From Lutjanus erythropterus (lineage: Eukaryota > Chordata > Actinopteri > Lutjaniformes > Lutjanidae): 64,000 nucleotides of DNA. Positions 1 through 10,628 of this stretch are shown one piece after another. The position numbers and the translations under genes were made by a program. Numbering within the stretch: the stretch's first letter is position 1; every line of letters starts with the position of its first letter. Location of the stretch: assembly GCA_020091685.1 (NCBI GenBank), contig CM034606.1:36218374-36282373 (forward strand), written 5' to 3'. The notes beneath the pieces were generated by a model. The model searched no databases and had not been told where the DNA came from. It saw only the letters and a list, made by a program, of their open reading frames with translations.

Positions 1-404
1 ATCAAGCTGGAGAAAATGAGATGCACCCTTAATGGCTCGACCAAAAGGTACTATGAAACCTGGGATGTGAATAGCTTACCTGGCTTGGAACAATGAACTC
101 TGGACTGCCCAATCTAGGCTTAAATATACTATGATGCACTAGTTTTGCTTTTGTTTGTTTGTTTGTTCATTTGCTGTCTACCCTCTTGTTTGCTTGTTGT
201 TGTTGTTGTTTTTGTTTTTGTTTGTTTGTTTGTTTTCTTCTTTCTTTAATGTGAATTTCTTGCTTTGGTTGCTGGAAATTTCCAGTATCCTTTATTTTTT
301 TGCACATAAATGCAACTTGAGATAATAACATATGTTAATGCCTTAAATGTTAAATGGAAAATCCTGATGAATAAAGTGTTTTAATAAAAAAAAAAAAAAA
401 AAAA
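1..404 (+). mobile_element. LINE-1-like 3' end with poly(A) tail
   Basis: Frame 1 reads KLEKMRCTLNGSTKRYYETW then DVNSLPGLEQ and stops at 94-96. This resembles the very C-terminus of fish LINE-1 ORF2 proteins (my recollection of the pattern ...YxxTWxP). About 290 bases of T/G-rich 3' UTR follow, with (TTTG)n and (TTG)n runs, AATAAA at 370-375, and a 19-A tail at 386-404. Only the 3' tip lies in the window. Strand is given by the tail. Confidence 0.6.
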
Positions 405-625
405 GATCTTCAGTTGGGCTCAAATTAGTCTGAGACAAGACAAAGGCTATTTCTCAGGAGCCGAATTTAAGAAGTATGAAAAAATGTTCAAAGTCTCATA
501 TTGGTCTTAATTTAAGATCATATATGTCAAGAGGACACAGGCTAGGCAAAGATGACATTTTATTTTGAACTTTTCCTTTCCTCTGAGAAGGCAGACATTT
601 CTATGACCGATATTCTCTAAACTCA
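405..625 (+). repeat. dispersed repeat, copy 1 (uninterrupted)
   Basis: This sequence recurs, diverged, at 11225-11289 plus 11924-12060. Shared blocks include CAAATTAGTCT, TCAAAGTCTC, TATTGGTCTTAATTT and GACACAGGCT. This copy contains an intact TTTAAG where the second copy carries a 630-bp insertion. It starts directly after the LINE-1-like poly(A). Confidence 0.7.
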
Positions 626-803
626 GATGAAAAATAGCACAACAGGTAACAGGACAAATGTGTAGTTTGGATTTTAAGGAGAACTTGGCTGACCAGATCC
701 CAACAAGCTAAATGTGGAACAAAGAGTATATTTGTGTGGGACATGGTACCAGTGCTGAGAGGTCGTCTAAAATGCTGCTGTTACTTTATCTGTCTGGCAA
801 TTA

Positions 804-1692
804 CCGTATTGGCCCGAATATAAGACGGTGTTTTTTGCATTGAAATAAGACTGAAAAAGTGGGGGTCGTCTTATATTCGGGGTCTGGACATTATACCCAT
901 TCACGACGCTAGATGGCGCCAGATTTCATTGAAGCGAATGCTGAACTTGACTCCCCAGGCCAAAGCGAACCCCTGTCACGAAGAATAAAAATAAAAATAG
1001 CGGTAAGAAAGAAAAGAGAAGAAAATAATAGAAGAGATAACAGAAAATGGAGAAACGTAGCGACAATCTGGAGAAAAGTGGGTCGAAGATCGGCCAGGTT
1101 AACCGGCAGCTGAGGAGAAGTTATGATGTAAACTTCAAGATGATGGTGATAAATGAGGCAGAGTCTTCAAACAATTGCAAAGCGGCTGTGAAATATGGTG
1201 TCACAGAGTGTAATGTACGGAGATGGAGAGCTCAAAAAGATCACCTAAAAAATGCTCACAGTCAGAGAAAAGCTTTCCGTGGTCCTCAGAGCGGCCGCTT
1301 CCAAGAACTTGACAGGAGGGTGTGCGCGTGCGGGTGGACGAGAAACGAAAGGACGGGATGCCCATCAGCAGAGCTGTCATTCAGCTCAAGGCCGTGGAAA
1401 TAGCCAAAGAGCTAAACATACCCACCGCTGACTTCAAAGCAAGCCTCGGCTGGTGTAAAAGAATGATGCGGCGTAACGGACTAACATTCATAACATTCAT
1501 TCATTCTAAGCCATTCATTTACGAATGTGATTGCACTTTAGTTTACATATTTAAATGTTCAGATATTAAGATTTGAATTATTTTCTGTATAAAAATTAAT
1601 TTGGTGTTCAAAAAGTCTTTTTTCAAACTTGAGTCTTGAAAAAGAGGGGGTCGTCTTATAATCAGGGCCGTCTTATATTCGGGCCAATACGG
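804..1692 (+). mobile_element. Tigger/pogo-type DNA transposon, internally deleted
   Basis: An 889-bp element has perfect 25-bp terminal inverted repeats (CCGTATTGGCCCGAATATAA...) and TA on both sides (802-803, 1693-1694), the target duplication of Tc1/mariner-pogo elements. Inside, 1047-1320 encodes a helix-turn-helix of the Psq/CENP-B type (SYDVNFKMMVINEAE..., AAVKYGVTECNVRRWR). The second half, VRVRVDEKRKDGMPISRAVI, KAVEIAKELNI and WCKRMMRRNGLT, continues in another frame from 1322. So the DNA-binding part is frameshifted and the DDE catalytic domain is missing. It is non-autonomous and dead as a gene. It lies in the lipase intron. Confidence 0.88.
1047..1450 (+). pseudogene. pogo-like transposase DNA-binding domain, frameshifted
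   Basis: This is the remnant coding part of the element at 804-1692. The first helix-turn-helix (about residues 24-70 of the 1047 frame) is followed by a shift of frame near 1320, after which the CENP-B-type second helix-turn-helix resumes. No D-D-D catalytic residues follow before the 3' inverted repeat. Confidence 0.75.
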
Positions 1693-1993
1693 TATCTTTG
1701 AGTTTCAGTAGCCACACGTTTCCTGTGAGAATCAGCTGTACTGTGAGTCTCCCCTAAATCTTCACAAATTTTGCAAACTTTTCACAGTCTTGAGTAGTTT
1801 CCCAGTCTTTGCTAAATCAGCACTTCCTTTTCTTTGTGTTAGTTTCCATCATAGTCTGCATAAATCTCTATAGTTTGTGACTACGATACTCACAATTTGT
1901 CCCATAGTATCTGTCCTGTAGTGGTTTGACTTTTGAACTCTAGAGCCAATCACAATGTGGGACATTGTCTGAATATGTGGGACAAGTACCATG

Positions 1994-2511
1994 CAGTCTC
2001 AAACTTTTGCAAACTTTTCTCCTAGGGAACCACTTTTTTAAAAATGACAAACCATCATGACCCAAGTCAAAATAAGCCTTATCAATAAATTCTGGGTCAT
2101 TGTTCATGTTCAGAAGAACTTTACTGACCATTTTTATTGCAATTTCCATACCATCATATATCATTTTGATGCTTTATTGAAACTATACACATTAAAGCTT
2201 TACAAATAAGAAATAAATTCATTTAGGCTGAGTTAACAGGCCATCTCATTGTTTTTACTTCCTCTTATGAGGAAAACACACATTTTAGCCTTAATGAAAC
2301 AACATAAGTACATTTGGACACAATTAACAGGCTCTAGTTTTTTCCTCTCATTATTAAAACAATAGACTCATTTTATATGATATATAAATATGTACTGCAG
2401 ATATAAATCTTAAATTTGCAGATTTTCCACCATAATCTTAAATTTATTTGGGGACCCAAATAAAATCTCCTGGGATCCACCTTTGGGTCCCGACCCAGTC
2501 TTTGAGAACTG
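1994..2511. mobile_element. possible diverged hAT-type non-autonomous element
   Basis: The left end CAGTCTCAAACTTTT and the right end CTTTGAGAACTG are approximate inverted repeats of the common form CAGTGGTTCTCAAACT...AGTTTGAGAACCACTG. The phrase GACCCAGTCTTTGAGAACTG is typical of that family's 3' end. No clear 8-bp target duplication is visible. Confidence 0.35.
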
Positions 2512-2892
2512 AAGGGACTGTTCTAATGGGAACTGTCCCTTTAAGTTATAGGCTACATGTTAAGTTATAGCTTACACCAGGCCTAAAGGGGGAAACATGA
2601 ACCATTAGTCAATCACAACCTGCACTGCTTAAAGCAAGCTGAATGTTGTCACACAGTGCTCAACTGAGTATGGAAAAGTCCAAGGCTCTGGCTATTTCCT
2701 GGAAGCAGTGCACACACCAAAATAGAAACAGAATCTGCAGAAAAGATTTGTTGATATAGAATTTCAAAGTTTTCACTTTATATTTTCTCCCTGCATTCTT
2801 TGAAAATGGTGTATCTATCAAGATGTTATAACACTACATGCTTGAGGCATGGAAAAATAATGTGACTGCTTACTCTCCTTTTCTATCTTTAG

Positions 2893-3007
2893 CTTACAGC
2901 TACAAAATTACACTGACTCTGGATGGTCCCAGCTGGTCCAACCCAGGCTTCATGTATGTGGCACTCGCTGGAGACAGGGACAACACCAAGGAGTACCAGC
3001 TTCATAT
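2893..3007 (+). CDS. pnlip: pnlip-like exon, start of PLAT domain
   Basis: This exon encodes SYKITLTLDG...FMYVALAGDRDN..EYQLH, the first strands of the PLAT domain (family pattern YKVxVTLSG...VSLFGNKGNSxQYEI). The acceptor AG is at 2891-2892; a second AG at 2898-2899 is possible, so the first seven bases are uncertain. The donor is GTAAGA at 3008. The exon ends two bases into a codon (AT), which the next exon completes to Met. Confidence 0.88.
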
Positions 3008-6000
3008 GTAAGAACATGAGAACACTTCTGTGGGTTTTAGTCTGTCGCTCCACTGACTGAGGTGAAGGTGCTAAAGAGGACCTCCCTCCTTGTTTTTGTT
3101 GACCCAGCCTGAGAGTTTGAACAACTGTACCTTTTCTTATCTGATCATGTGACTCCCTGCTGCCTGAGGGACAGATCTACTGATGGTGTCATGTTACAGC
3201 TTTTACACTATCTCTGCATGCTGCACCAGGAGCAGAGGCACTGGGCATTACAGATTTTCCCAATCTTTTAAACAGGTTTCCTGAAACTCCACAAATATCT
3301 TGCAAAAAATGAAAAAAGGTTTATGGCATGTAAATGTATGAAGGCTGTTGCCATGTTGTATGATAATACTATGAATATATCATATACTGTGAGGGCTTTA
3401 GGCTGCAGTTTCACTAACAGCCACTAGATGGTTCCTCCACAAACTGTTCCACTGCACAGGTAAACAAGTGCAGGAACAGAAGTGTGAAGCACATTTGTTA
3501 TTTGTTTAATGGGCTCCACTCATGACTCCTCCCTCTTAACCAGATGATTTTTCAGTTGAGTGGTAATCCTAAACTCCAGGTGTCAAAGTGTCCTTGTTCT
3601 CCTGCAGTGTTTGCAGAGAGAAGGCATTGAAGAGTCCCTCAGTGGACTTTTTCCACAAGAACTGAGGCCATGTTCAGTGAGGGAGAGTGTATGGGCTTAC
3701 TATTTAAAGGGATAGTTCAGATTTTCTGAAGCGTAGTTGTATGAGGTACTATAGTATCTATAGTCAGTGTACTGCCTACAGTAGATGGCAATCAACACGC
3801 CCCCAGTTTGGAGAAGCAGCAGGAGTACCGGTGCAGGAAGTTGTGATGCACCAATATCAATACCAGCATCAGGTATTGGTCTGATACTGTCCTCATAGTG
3901 GTACTCATAAAACTAATCCAACACACAACACCCAATACCACATCAAAAGAAAGTTGCCCCTTCAGCACAAGCAAGCTGATAAAACGTCTAAAGAGCTAAC
4001 ACAACACAGGGTTCGAGGAGTTTGTTAATGCTTGGTCACACAGTCAGTATCAGCATCATCCACTAATGACCACAGTGACATGCTGTAAAGTGTCGTCCAA
4101 ATTAGACTGCTGGGAAAAAAAAACACTTCAGGCTGTGTTTCTCTTTGGCAACTGTCCATAAAACTGAAACACAATCACACAGTGCACCTGTGGACCACAG
4201 CCACTGTCCAGTAAGTCCCACTGGGTGTAAACTAGTTGAATGCTTTGGCTAATTAATCCAAGGACAAAGAAAAAAAACAAGAAGTCTGTAACCCTCTTTT
4301 CTTAGTTGTTCTTGTGGCTTTAGCTTCTTCTTTATTCTGCTGTTAATCTTCACCAAAACAGCCTGACACTACAGTACACCCAACAGCAGGGGTAACACTC
4401 CACTGATACACTCATACCTATCCCTCCTAAACAATGTCAGGTAGGAACTAATAAGCTCTTACGCAAGGCAGACATGAAGAGGCAACTTAAATACTACACA
4501 TGTAAATGTATCATTTAAATACTAGTTTAAGTGCTGTAAATGATAATGAAATAATTATTGTATGTAGCCGTAAACTAATTCTGCAACTTGATAATAATGT
4601 TATAGAATTATTCTTATTGAAATATATAATATACACTACACAGCTTAATAAGGAACACAAAATTATCACCGTAACTTAACCAAAAACTCTAATGTGTTCA
4701 GTAACTATGGTTACTCTAGCAGCAGGAAACAGCAAAAACCATTTGGTACTTTTAGAAAGTGAAGAACATTTTAAGTGAATGCTATATTTAGAATATTTTC
4801 ATGACTTTACCTTGCTGTCAGACAGACTTTTCTGATGGGAAATCACCATTAAATACACCAGATATCAGTCTCTCCAAAGCAGCCAGACTCCACTGGTGAA
4901 ATCAGTAATTTTACCTCTGAATTGCTGGTCTACCACTGCCTCAGCTGGTTAGTTTGTTTGTGTGACTTTTAAAAGGAGAGTTCTGATTAACCAAAGTCAC
5001 ACAATAAGACAAACACACTAACAGATCGAAGGAGCTGTACACCAGTTCTGAGCAGTAAAATTACCTGTTTCATGAATGGAGTCTGGTTGAGCAACAGAGT
5101 GATATTTGGCTTATATAACAATGGTGTCCTGTTAGAAAAGTCTGTCTGACAGCAAGGTAAAGTGTTAAGAACATTCTAGATAAATCGTACACTTATACTG
5201 ATATTGATTTTTTAGGTTTAAAATACATGTTGGTGCCGACCCTGTCCACAGCAGAACATTGCTTACCTTCCTACACCAGTACTACTCAAATTAGAGCATG
5301 GCGACCTCCACTGTAGCTAATATACTGACTGTAGAGAAACACCTCATACAACCACACTTTAAATAATCTGAATTATCCCTTTAAGTTTACATAAAGCAGA
5401 ATGATGTAAAAGTATTTTGAAGTTTGACTTTGTTGTTTGAAGATAAGAAATGAAATTCTCTAAGTCCCGAAATGTGTTTTCTGTCATGTGGCATGTTGTT
5501 TGTGCAGATCAGATTTCACAGTGATACAAAAACCAGATGAAACCAATAAACCAACATGTATAATATGACAAAGAAATATTGTATCATCACAAAGGAAAAA
5601 GTAGTTGGACTGTTACTGTATGTATAGAAACTGCAATGAAAGTGCAAAGTACTATCATCACATTATGATATTACTACAATATGTGATGTTTTGAGTGAGA
5701 CCTGTCATGCCATGTCTCCAGGGGAACAATGAAGCCTGGAAGGACCTATGAGATGCTGATCGATGCTGAGGTGGATGTGGGTGATGTGACAGAAGTGAAG
5801 TTTAGGTGGAACAACCACATCTTAAACCCCATGAAGCCCAAGTATGGTGCATCCAAGGTGGAGCTGCAGAGGGGAAAAGACAAGAAGATGTAAGTTTGTC
5901 TTTTCAGTGAACATGACTGCCACTCCTCACAGTTTAAAGGGACAGTTCACTACTACTAGTTCTGGCAGATTCTGAAGTAGATTCTACTGCAGAAAGAAAG

Positions 6001-6924
6001 TAGTTTCTACATGAAACTGCTCACAACAAGGTCTGTGGAATAAACTGAGTAATGGGGGTCATGATTTTTGAAAAATGACACTGTTTTAGAATTTAGAATA
6101 TCTTTTTGGCACTTTGAACACCAAAGGGCTAGAGGTATCTAGTTCCATTATATTGGAGAGAAGGCAGACATCTCTACAGCTGATATCTCCAAAACTCTGC
6201 AACTCACACCCAAACAGTATAGATGGGGATATTTTTGATTTTGGGGTGAAATCTCCCTTTAATGTGAGATGATACAGAGCACTTACACAATGATATCTTC
6301 CAATCATCAGCCATCAGCCCAAAAAATGTTGACATGTATAAGAACTGATGAAGAGAGCTTGTCTGTGTTTCTGTTCCCTGTAACACTGTGCTGTAGTTCA
6401 TAGACTAGCTTTGGCCACCAGAGGGCAGTGTGGGACTGCCCCTAGTGCCCTCTAGTGGTTAGGGCAGCTGGGGTGGGGGGGGGGGTGGCTGAGGATAGGG
6501 TGAGATGGTATGGAAAAGTACATTCTGAAGATTATTAACTGATGCTTTATCAGCCTTTCTTTTTTAATAATTACAGTACATCAAGAAATAAAATTCTAGT
6601 GATGGAGGAAAAGATTTTGCTCATTCTGGAACAAAACAGAACAAAAATAATTTTAATTCTTGGTTTATTCAATATTTTTGGAATTATTTGTGTAAATATA
6701 TTTTGGCTTCTCAGCCCACACTGATTTCAATCAGTCAGTGTGTTATAACATCAGTGAGCAGGAGGAATAATAGCCAGAATATCCATCAGCGTTCTTTTCT
6801 ACAATGTTTCACTCAGTCTCTTCAGTCTCTTTATCTCCTTTTCTTCTTTCACAGCATGTTGTTCTGTGGAACAGAGAACGTGGTGGAGAACACCATCCAG
6901 TCTGTGCTCCCATGCCAAGCTTAA
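2893..6924 (+). CDS. pnlip: pancreatic lipase family gene, 3' part (PLAT domain)
   Basis: The last three exons (2893-3007, 5722-5889, 6855-6924) splice in frame into about 117 residues that read as the C-terminal PLAT (C2-like beta-sandwich) domain of pancreatic triacylglycerol lipase. In that family the domain binds colipase, and the protein is a secreted enzyme that hydrolyses dietary triglyceride at the sn-1/3 positions. Visible landmarks are a first strand SYKITLTLDG, the block VKFRWNNHILNP (family: VKFxWxNNxINPT), GASKVELQRG, and a C-terminal FCGTENVVE...LPC segment. The paired cysteines of that segment match the family's closing disulfide. The catalytic Ser-Asp-His domain lies upstream of this window, so activity cannot be judged. 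All seen introns are GT-AG and a poly(A) signal follows the stop. LPL, hepatic and endothelial lipases also carry PLAT, but the short cysteine-bounded tail fits the PNLIP/PNLIPRP branch best. I cannot tell PNLIP from its related proteins with this domain alone. Confidence 0.9.
3708..5380. mobile_element. TTAA-flanked fold-back element, 1.67 kb
   Basis: Both ends carry long inverted repeats of roughly 130 bp, beginning AGGGATARTTCAGAT and including TTGTATGAGG, CAGTGTACTG, CCTACAGTAGATGG and its complement. TTAA sits on each side (3704-3707, 5381-5384). An internal inverted segment at about 4800-5165 (GACTTTACCTTGCTGTCAGACAG and its complement) makes it strongly self-complementary. A relative lies at 40350-41586. 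A further insertion starting near 3842 (TGATGCACCAATATCAATAC) looks hAT-like but its far end is not resolved. No transposase is present. Confidence 0.75.
5722..5889 (+). CDS. pnlip: pnlip-like exon, middle of PLAT domain
   Basis: This 168-nt exon encodes GTMKPGRTYEML..., then DAEVDVGDVTEVKFRWNN and HILNPMKPKYGASKVELQRG. It lines up without gaps with the family segment GTLKP..EFDxDVDVGDxxxVKFxWxNNxINP. The acceptor is TCTCCAG before 5722 and the donor GTAAGT follows 5889. Phase is kept at both ends (AT|G in, AT|C out). Confidence 0.93.
5938..6258. mobile_element. TTAA-flanked short inverted-repeat element
   Basis: A 321-bp element starts AGGGACAGTTCAC and ends with the near-complement GGGTGAAATCTCCCT. 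It has TTAA at 5934-5937 and 6259-6262. Its right half (TCCATTATATTGGAGAGAAG, TCTCCAAAACTCTGCAACTC) is shared, in inverted order, with the element at 37536-37900. It lies in the last lipase intron. Confidence 0.7.
6415..6458. promoter_or_regulatory. inverted pair of CTCF-like motifs
   Basis: Two exact matches to the vertebrate CTCF core CCASYAGRKGGCRS lie in the last lipase intron. One is on the + strand at 6415-6428 (CCACCAGAGGGCAG). The other is on the - strand at 6445-6458 (read CCACTAGAGGGCAC). They face each other across 16 bases. Binding is inferred from the motif only, and one or both could have come with a mobile element. Confidence 0.45.
6855..6924 (+). CDS. pnlip: pnlip-like terminal exon with stop codon
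   Basis: The exon follows a TTTCACAG acceptor. With the two bases carried over it reads I-M-L-F-C-G-T-E-N-V-V-E-N-T-I-Q-S-V-L-P-C-Q-A and then stops (TAA at 6922-6924). The two cysteines sit where pancreatic lipases have FC(S/G)...TPC, the final disulfide loop. Two residues (QA) extend past the usual terminal cysteine. Confidence 0.92.
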
Positions 6925-6958
6925 AGAACCACAGTCACCATGTCACTGAGGGTCTTTC

Positions 6959-6964
6959 AATAAA
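6959..6964 (+). terminator. poly(A) signal of the lipase gene
   Basis: A canonical AATAAA lies 34 bases after the stop codon, followed by T/G-rich sequence. This gives a very short 3' UTR, as is usual for pancreatic lipase genes. The mRNA end is inferred to lie near 6980-7000. Confidence 0.75.
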
Positions 6965-7276
6965 GATTTTGCATCCAAACCTCTTCAGCTCACTCTCCTG
7001 TGATCCTTTGTGCTGTTGTGCAGGATGTATCAGAGTTATATAATGATCCGACAATTTAGGGAGACCAATGAAAGGGCAGATCGACTATGAAGTCACTGAA
7101 AGACACAGATTAGACAGGAAACTTCACAACAGCATCTTTATATTAATTAAGGAAACATTTAAATCTACACTTCTGGTCACGATGCTGAGAATATGTTGTT
7201 ATTGTTGTGTTAGTCCTGCCCTCTTTCCAGTGATGTTATGTTTTAAGAAACCAATTAATCGTGTGTTCTGTAAAAT

Positions 7277-7479
7277 GTCCATCAGAGTTTCCAGGTGATG
7301 TCTTCAAATGTCTGCTTTTGTCAGCAGTTCAAAACCCAAAGATATTCAGCTTACAGTCACAAAATACCAAAGCAAACAGAAGCCTGAATCTGAATATTTT
7401 TAATGACTCCAAACAAATGATCATTTATCAAAATCGCTGCAAATTAGTTTACTTTCAACTGACTAATTGTTGCAGTGCT
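7277..7479 (+). repeat. dispersed DNA-element fragment (AGGGCTGCAAC family)
   Basis: It shares, in opposite orientation, the body of the element at 36115-36412: GATGTCTTCAAATGTCTGCT, CAAAGATATTCAG and a right end ...CTAATTGTTGCAGTGCT. The left end is truncated or too diverged to place. Confidence 0.5.
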
Positions 7480-7539
7480 AACATGGATCTCATCCACATA
7501 GATTACCGATCATTTTAGGGGCATTTTATACTTTTTGTA

Positions 7540-8950
7540 GACTGTAAGAGTAGAGAGATGCCCAGAAACAAGGGTGAAAGAGATACAACAAAGGTTCCTA
7601 CAAAGAAATGCAAAACCACCACAAAGAGATGCAAAACAACTACAAAATAACCATAAATAGACACAAATCGACCACTATGAGATGTAAAAACATTACAAAG
7701 AGACAGAAGCACCAAAAGAGATGCAAAGCAACCACAGAGAGATGCTAAACCATCACAATGTGATGCAAAACAACTACAAACACCTGCAAAATCATACAAA
7801 GAGACTCAAAACAGGTGCAAAGACTCAAATCACCACAAAGAGAAGATAAAATATGACAGAGGCTAAAAATGTCCACAAAGAGATGCAAAACAACTACAGA
7901 GAATCACATTAACAGACCAGCTGCTAACAAAGAAATGTAAAAACACAACAAAGGGAGACAAAACCACCAAAAGAGATGCAAAACAACCACAAACAGAAGC
8001 TAAACTACTACAAATAGACACAAAACCACCACAAACAGAAGCAAAAACACCAGAAAGAGAGGAAAAACAACTACAAAAAACACACAAAACTGCCACAAAT
8101 AGATGTTAAAAACCCCACAGAGAGAGGCAACACTACAGCAAAAAGACTTAAAATGACCATAAGACTCACATATCACCCACAAAGAGATATAAAAATACTA
8201 CAATAAGACAATACCACCAAAAGAAACATGAAAAGAAATACAAACATAAGCTAAACCATCACAAAAAGATGGAAATAAACCACAAAAACATCACATACTC
8301 AAAACAACTAAAGACTCAAAAAACACTACAAAAAGACTCAAATACCGTCACAAAAGGCGTAAAACGACTAGTTAAAAAAAAAGAGAGACAAAACCACCAA
8401 AAGAGACGCAAAACAACCACAAAGAGAAGCTAAACTTCAACAAACAGACTCAAGACCACCACAAAGACATGTATAAACACTACAAAGAGAGAAGTGTGTG
8501 AAGATTCTCAGTAATCCAGGTCATGGTATGTACCAAGGGTTATAATTGGCAACTGAACTGTAAGCAAGTCCAGAGACAAACCACCACAAAGAGAGGTAAA
8601 ATGATGAAAAAGAGACGAAAATGACCAAAAAGAGTCACAACCCTCAAAGAGATGTAAAAACCCTACAAAGAGATTCAAAACTACTACAAAGACTCAGAAC
8701 CATCTCAAAGAAAAACTAAACTGAGACTCAAATTGAAATAAAGAGATGCAAAAACAAGAGCGAAGACCCAAAAACCATCACAAAGAGACACAAAATGACC
8801 ACGAAGAGACGCATAACAACCACAGAGAAACTCAAAATGACCACAGAGACACAAAACCACCACAAAGTCATGCAGAACCACTAGAAGGAGACAAAGTAAT
8901 CACAGAGAAGCAAAATAGTCACAAAGAGATGCAAAAGGACCAAACATTTG
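7540..8950. repeat. 1.4 kb degenerate minisatellite, about 21-bp unit
   Basis: Dozens of imperfect copies of a unit close to ACAAAGAGATGCAAAACAACC run head to tail. Units vary at the ATG/ACA and ACC/ACT positions. The region is purine/A-rich on the + strand and almost free of G runs. Several reading frames stay open by chance on the - strand (Cys/Val/Phe-rich) and on the + strand (His/Lys/Asn-rich); I do not regard them as genes. It is interrupted at about 8490-8580 by unrelated sequence. Confidence 0.85.
8490..8578. repeat. foreign segment interrupting the minisatellite
   Basis: About 90 bases (from GTGTGTGAAGATTCTCAGTA through AACTGTAAGCAAGTCCAGAG) do not fit the 21-bp unit, while the unit resumes on both sides. 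From memory similar strings are dispersed in fish genomes. No terminal repeats are visible. Confidence 0.4.
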
Positions 8951-8999
8951 CTGTCACAAACTGAAAAAGGCTCAGAGAGTCTGGGAGTGGTGCTCTTGT

Positions 9000-10600
9000 G
9001 CAGGAGGAGTGGGAGGCCTTTTGCACGTCTGTGCCCATTGTCTCATTATCTGTCCACACAATGTACAGCAAGTCCCTGCAAAGTCACTGTCAGACAAGCT
9101 AAGAGTCAGACACAAACGGGCTGATAATGCATACAGTCATGTAACCTACTTCTGTGAATCAGCTTGTCAATGTGTGATCGAGTCTAAAAAAATCAGGGAG
9201 CGACTCTAACTGCAGGTTTACAACTCCATTCATTATTTATGATCTTTGTAGTAGACTGAGAATTCACATAAATTCACATAAAACCATCCCTGACAACTTC
9301 ATTGCTATTTATAGTGGCCCATTACCGCAGTGTTATTACTGTCACTTTAACAGGCTCAACAAGAGCAGCGGTACGAGGATACTTCACATGTCCAACTGTT
9401 AGCGTCCCTCGTCTTTCTCTCTCCTCACAAAGCTAACTGTTCCTCACTGCCAAGGCCTGTCAGGACAAGGAGAGGGTAAATATTACCCTTATTAATGTTG
9501 AAAGACATCAGGCTCCATCTGTGCAAACACAAATCAACAGTAAATTACATGGTGAGATCACTGCTTTCTCCTGCTCATTTGGATACAGAATGGTCCCGGA
9601 CACAATCTTGTCTAATGTGTCACATATATCTGTAATTCCAAAAGGCCTCTGCATGTACATGTGTGAGCGTGTGTGTGTGTCTGCAAAGCACTTATTAATC
9701 TGTCCGTGGCCTTTCGCTGGCTTATGAAGTCCTGATTGTGTGTCATTGTTTTGGCTTCATTTATTTGAACACACACCCCGTAATCACGCTCGCAAATACA
9801 AGGCTTTAAAAAGGCGAGCTGCCATTTTCATCATGCGACTAACAAAGTGCATTTGAAATCACTCTGACTTCCCCTGAGCTGAGCCATCAGCGTTCACACA
9901 ATACCAATCAGAAGAAAAAACTCTCCGCTTCAAAGCTTCAAGCTTGACTACATTAATAATATTAATAAAACAGCAAATTGAATGTGTGGGCTCAGAGGTG
10001 GGGGGAGAAAGTGTCTTGAAATCCTCTAAAGACATCCGTCTTTGTCTCTGACTCTTGTTTCTCTTTTGATTATTGGCTCATTGAAAGTGAAGGCTAATGA
10101 CAAAATAGCGGGCTAATTCCTGTAATTATGTGTGTTTGTCACAGGAAATTTGCGAATGACAGCACTTCTTTTTTGGATCTTCAAGCCAGTAGCTTCGGGG
10201 GTGGCATTGTTACTAACAAAGCATTTACAGACAGGTCATGAATTAGTGAGGTATACATGTAGGTGGCAAGAGAGAAATAGCTCCCCTGGGGAATGCTTGC
10301 ACAACAAAGTTAACCCCTGGCCGTTAGCTACATTGTACTCTTGTCAGGAACAATTGGTGTGAGCAGAGAGGTAAAGAATTCATGTGCATGTTTCTGCAAA
10401 GTTGCAGCAAATCCAGAGGAAAATTTAGTTTCACACAATTGTCTTTTGAAAAATAAATGAGATTCTTATTTTGAGCTCTCTTAAGTCTCATCTGTTTCCC
10501 TTCAGGAGAAAAAAGGAGCAAAACAAAAGAAAAGCACCATTTTCTGAGCTCATAGATGTCTCAGAGATTTCTCTTTGGCAACCATATGGAGCAACAAGAC
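9000..10600. other. repeat-poor intergenic stretch, candidate conserved non-coding DNA
   Basis: No coding exon, microsatellite or recognised mobile element was found here apart from a short GTGT run near 9665, unlike the flanking sequence. The part 9760-10160 is rich in TAAT/ATTA homeodomain-type cores (for example CATTAATAATATTAATAAAA, GGCTAATGACAAAATAG, GGCTAATTCCTGTAATTATG). Regulatory function is only an inference. Confidence 0.3.
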
Positions 10601-10628
10601 TTGAATTTGACCACTGAGGTAAATTCAA

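Noticed and set aside
7515..8182. Long - strand open frames rich in Cys, Val and Phe
   Set aside because: They are direct translations of the 21-bp minisatellite, with no start context, splice signals or homology.
8746..8964. + strand His/Asn/Lys-rich open frame of 72 codons
   Set aside because: It is entirely within the same minisatellite and is an artefact of its composition.
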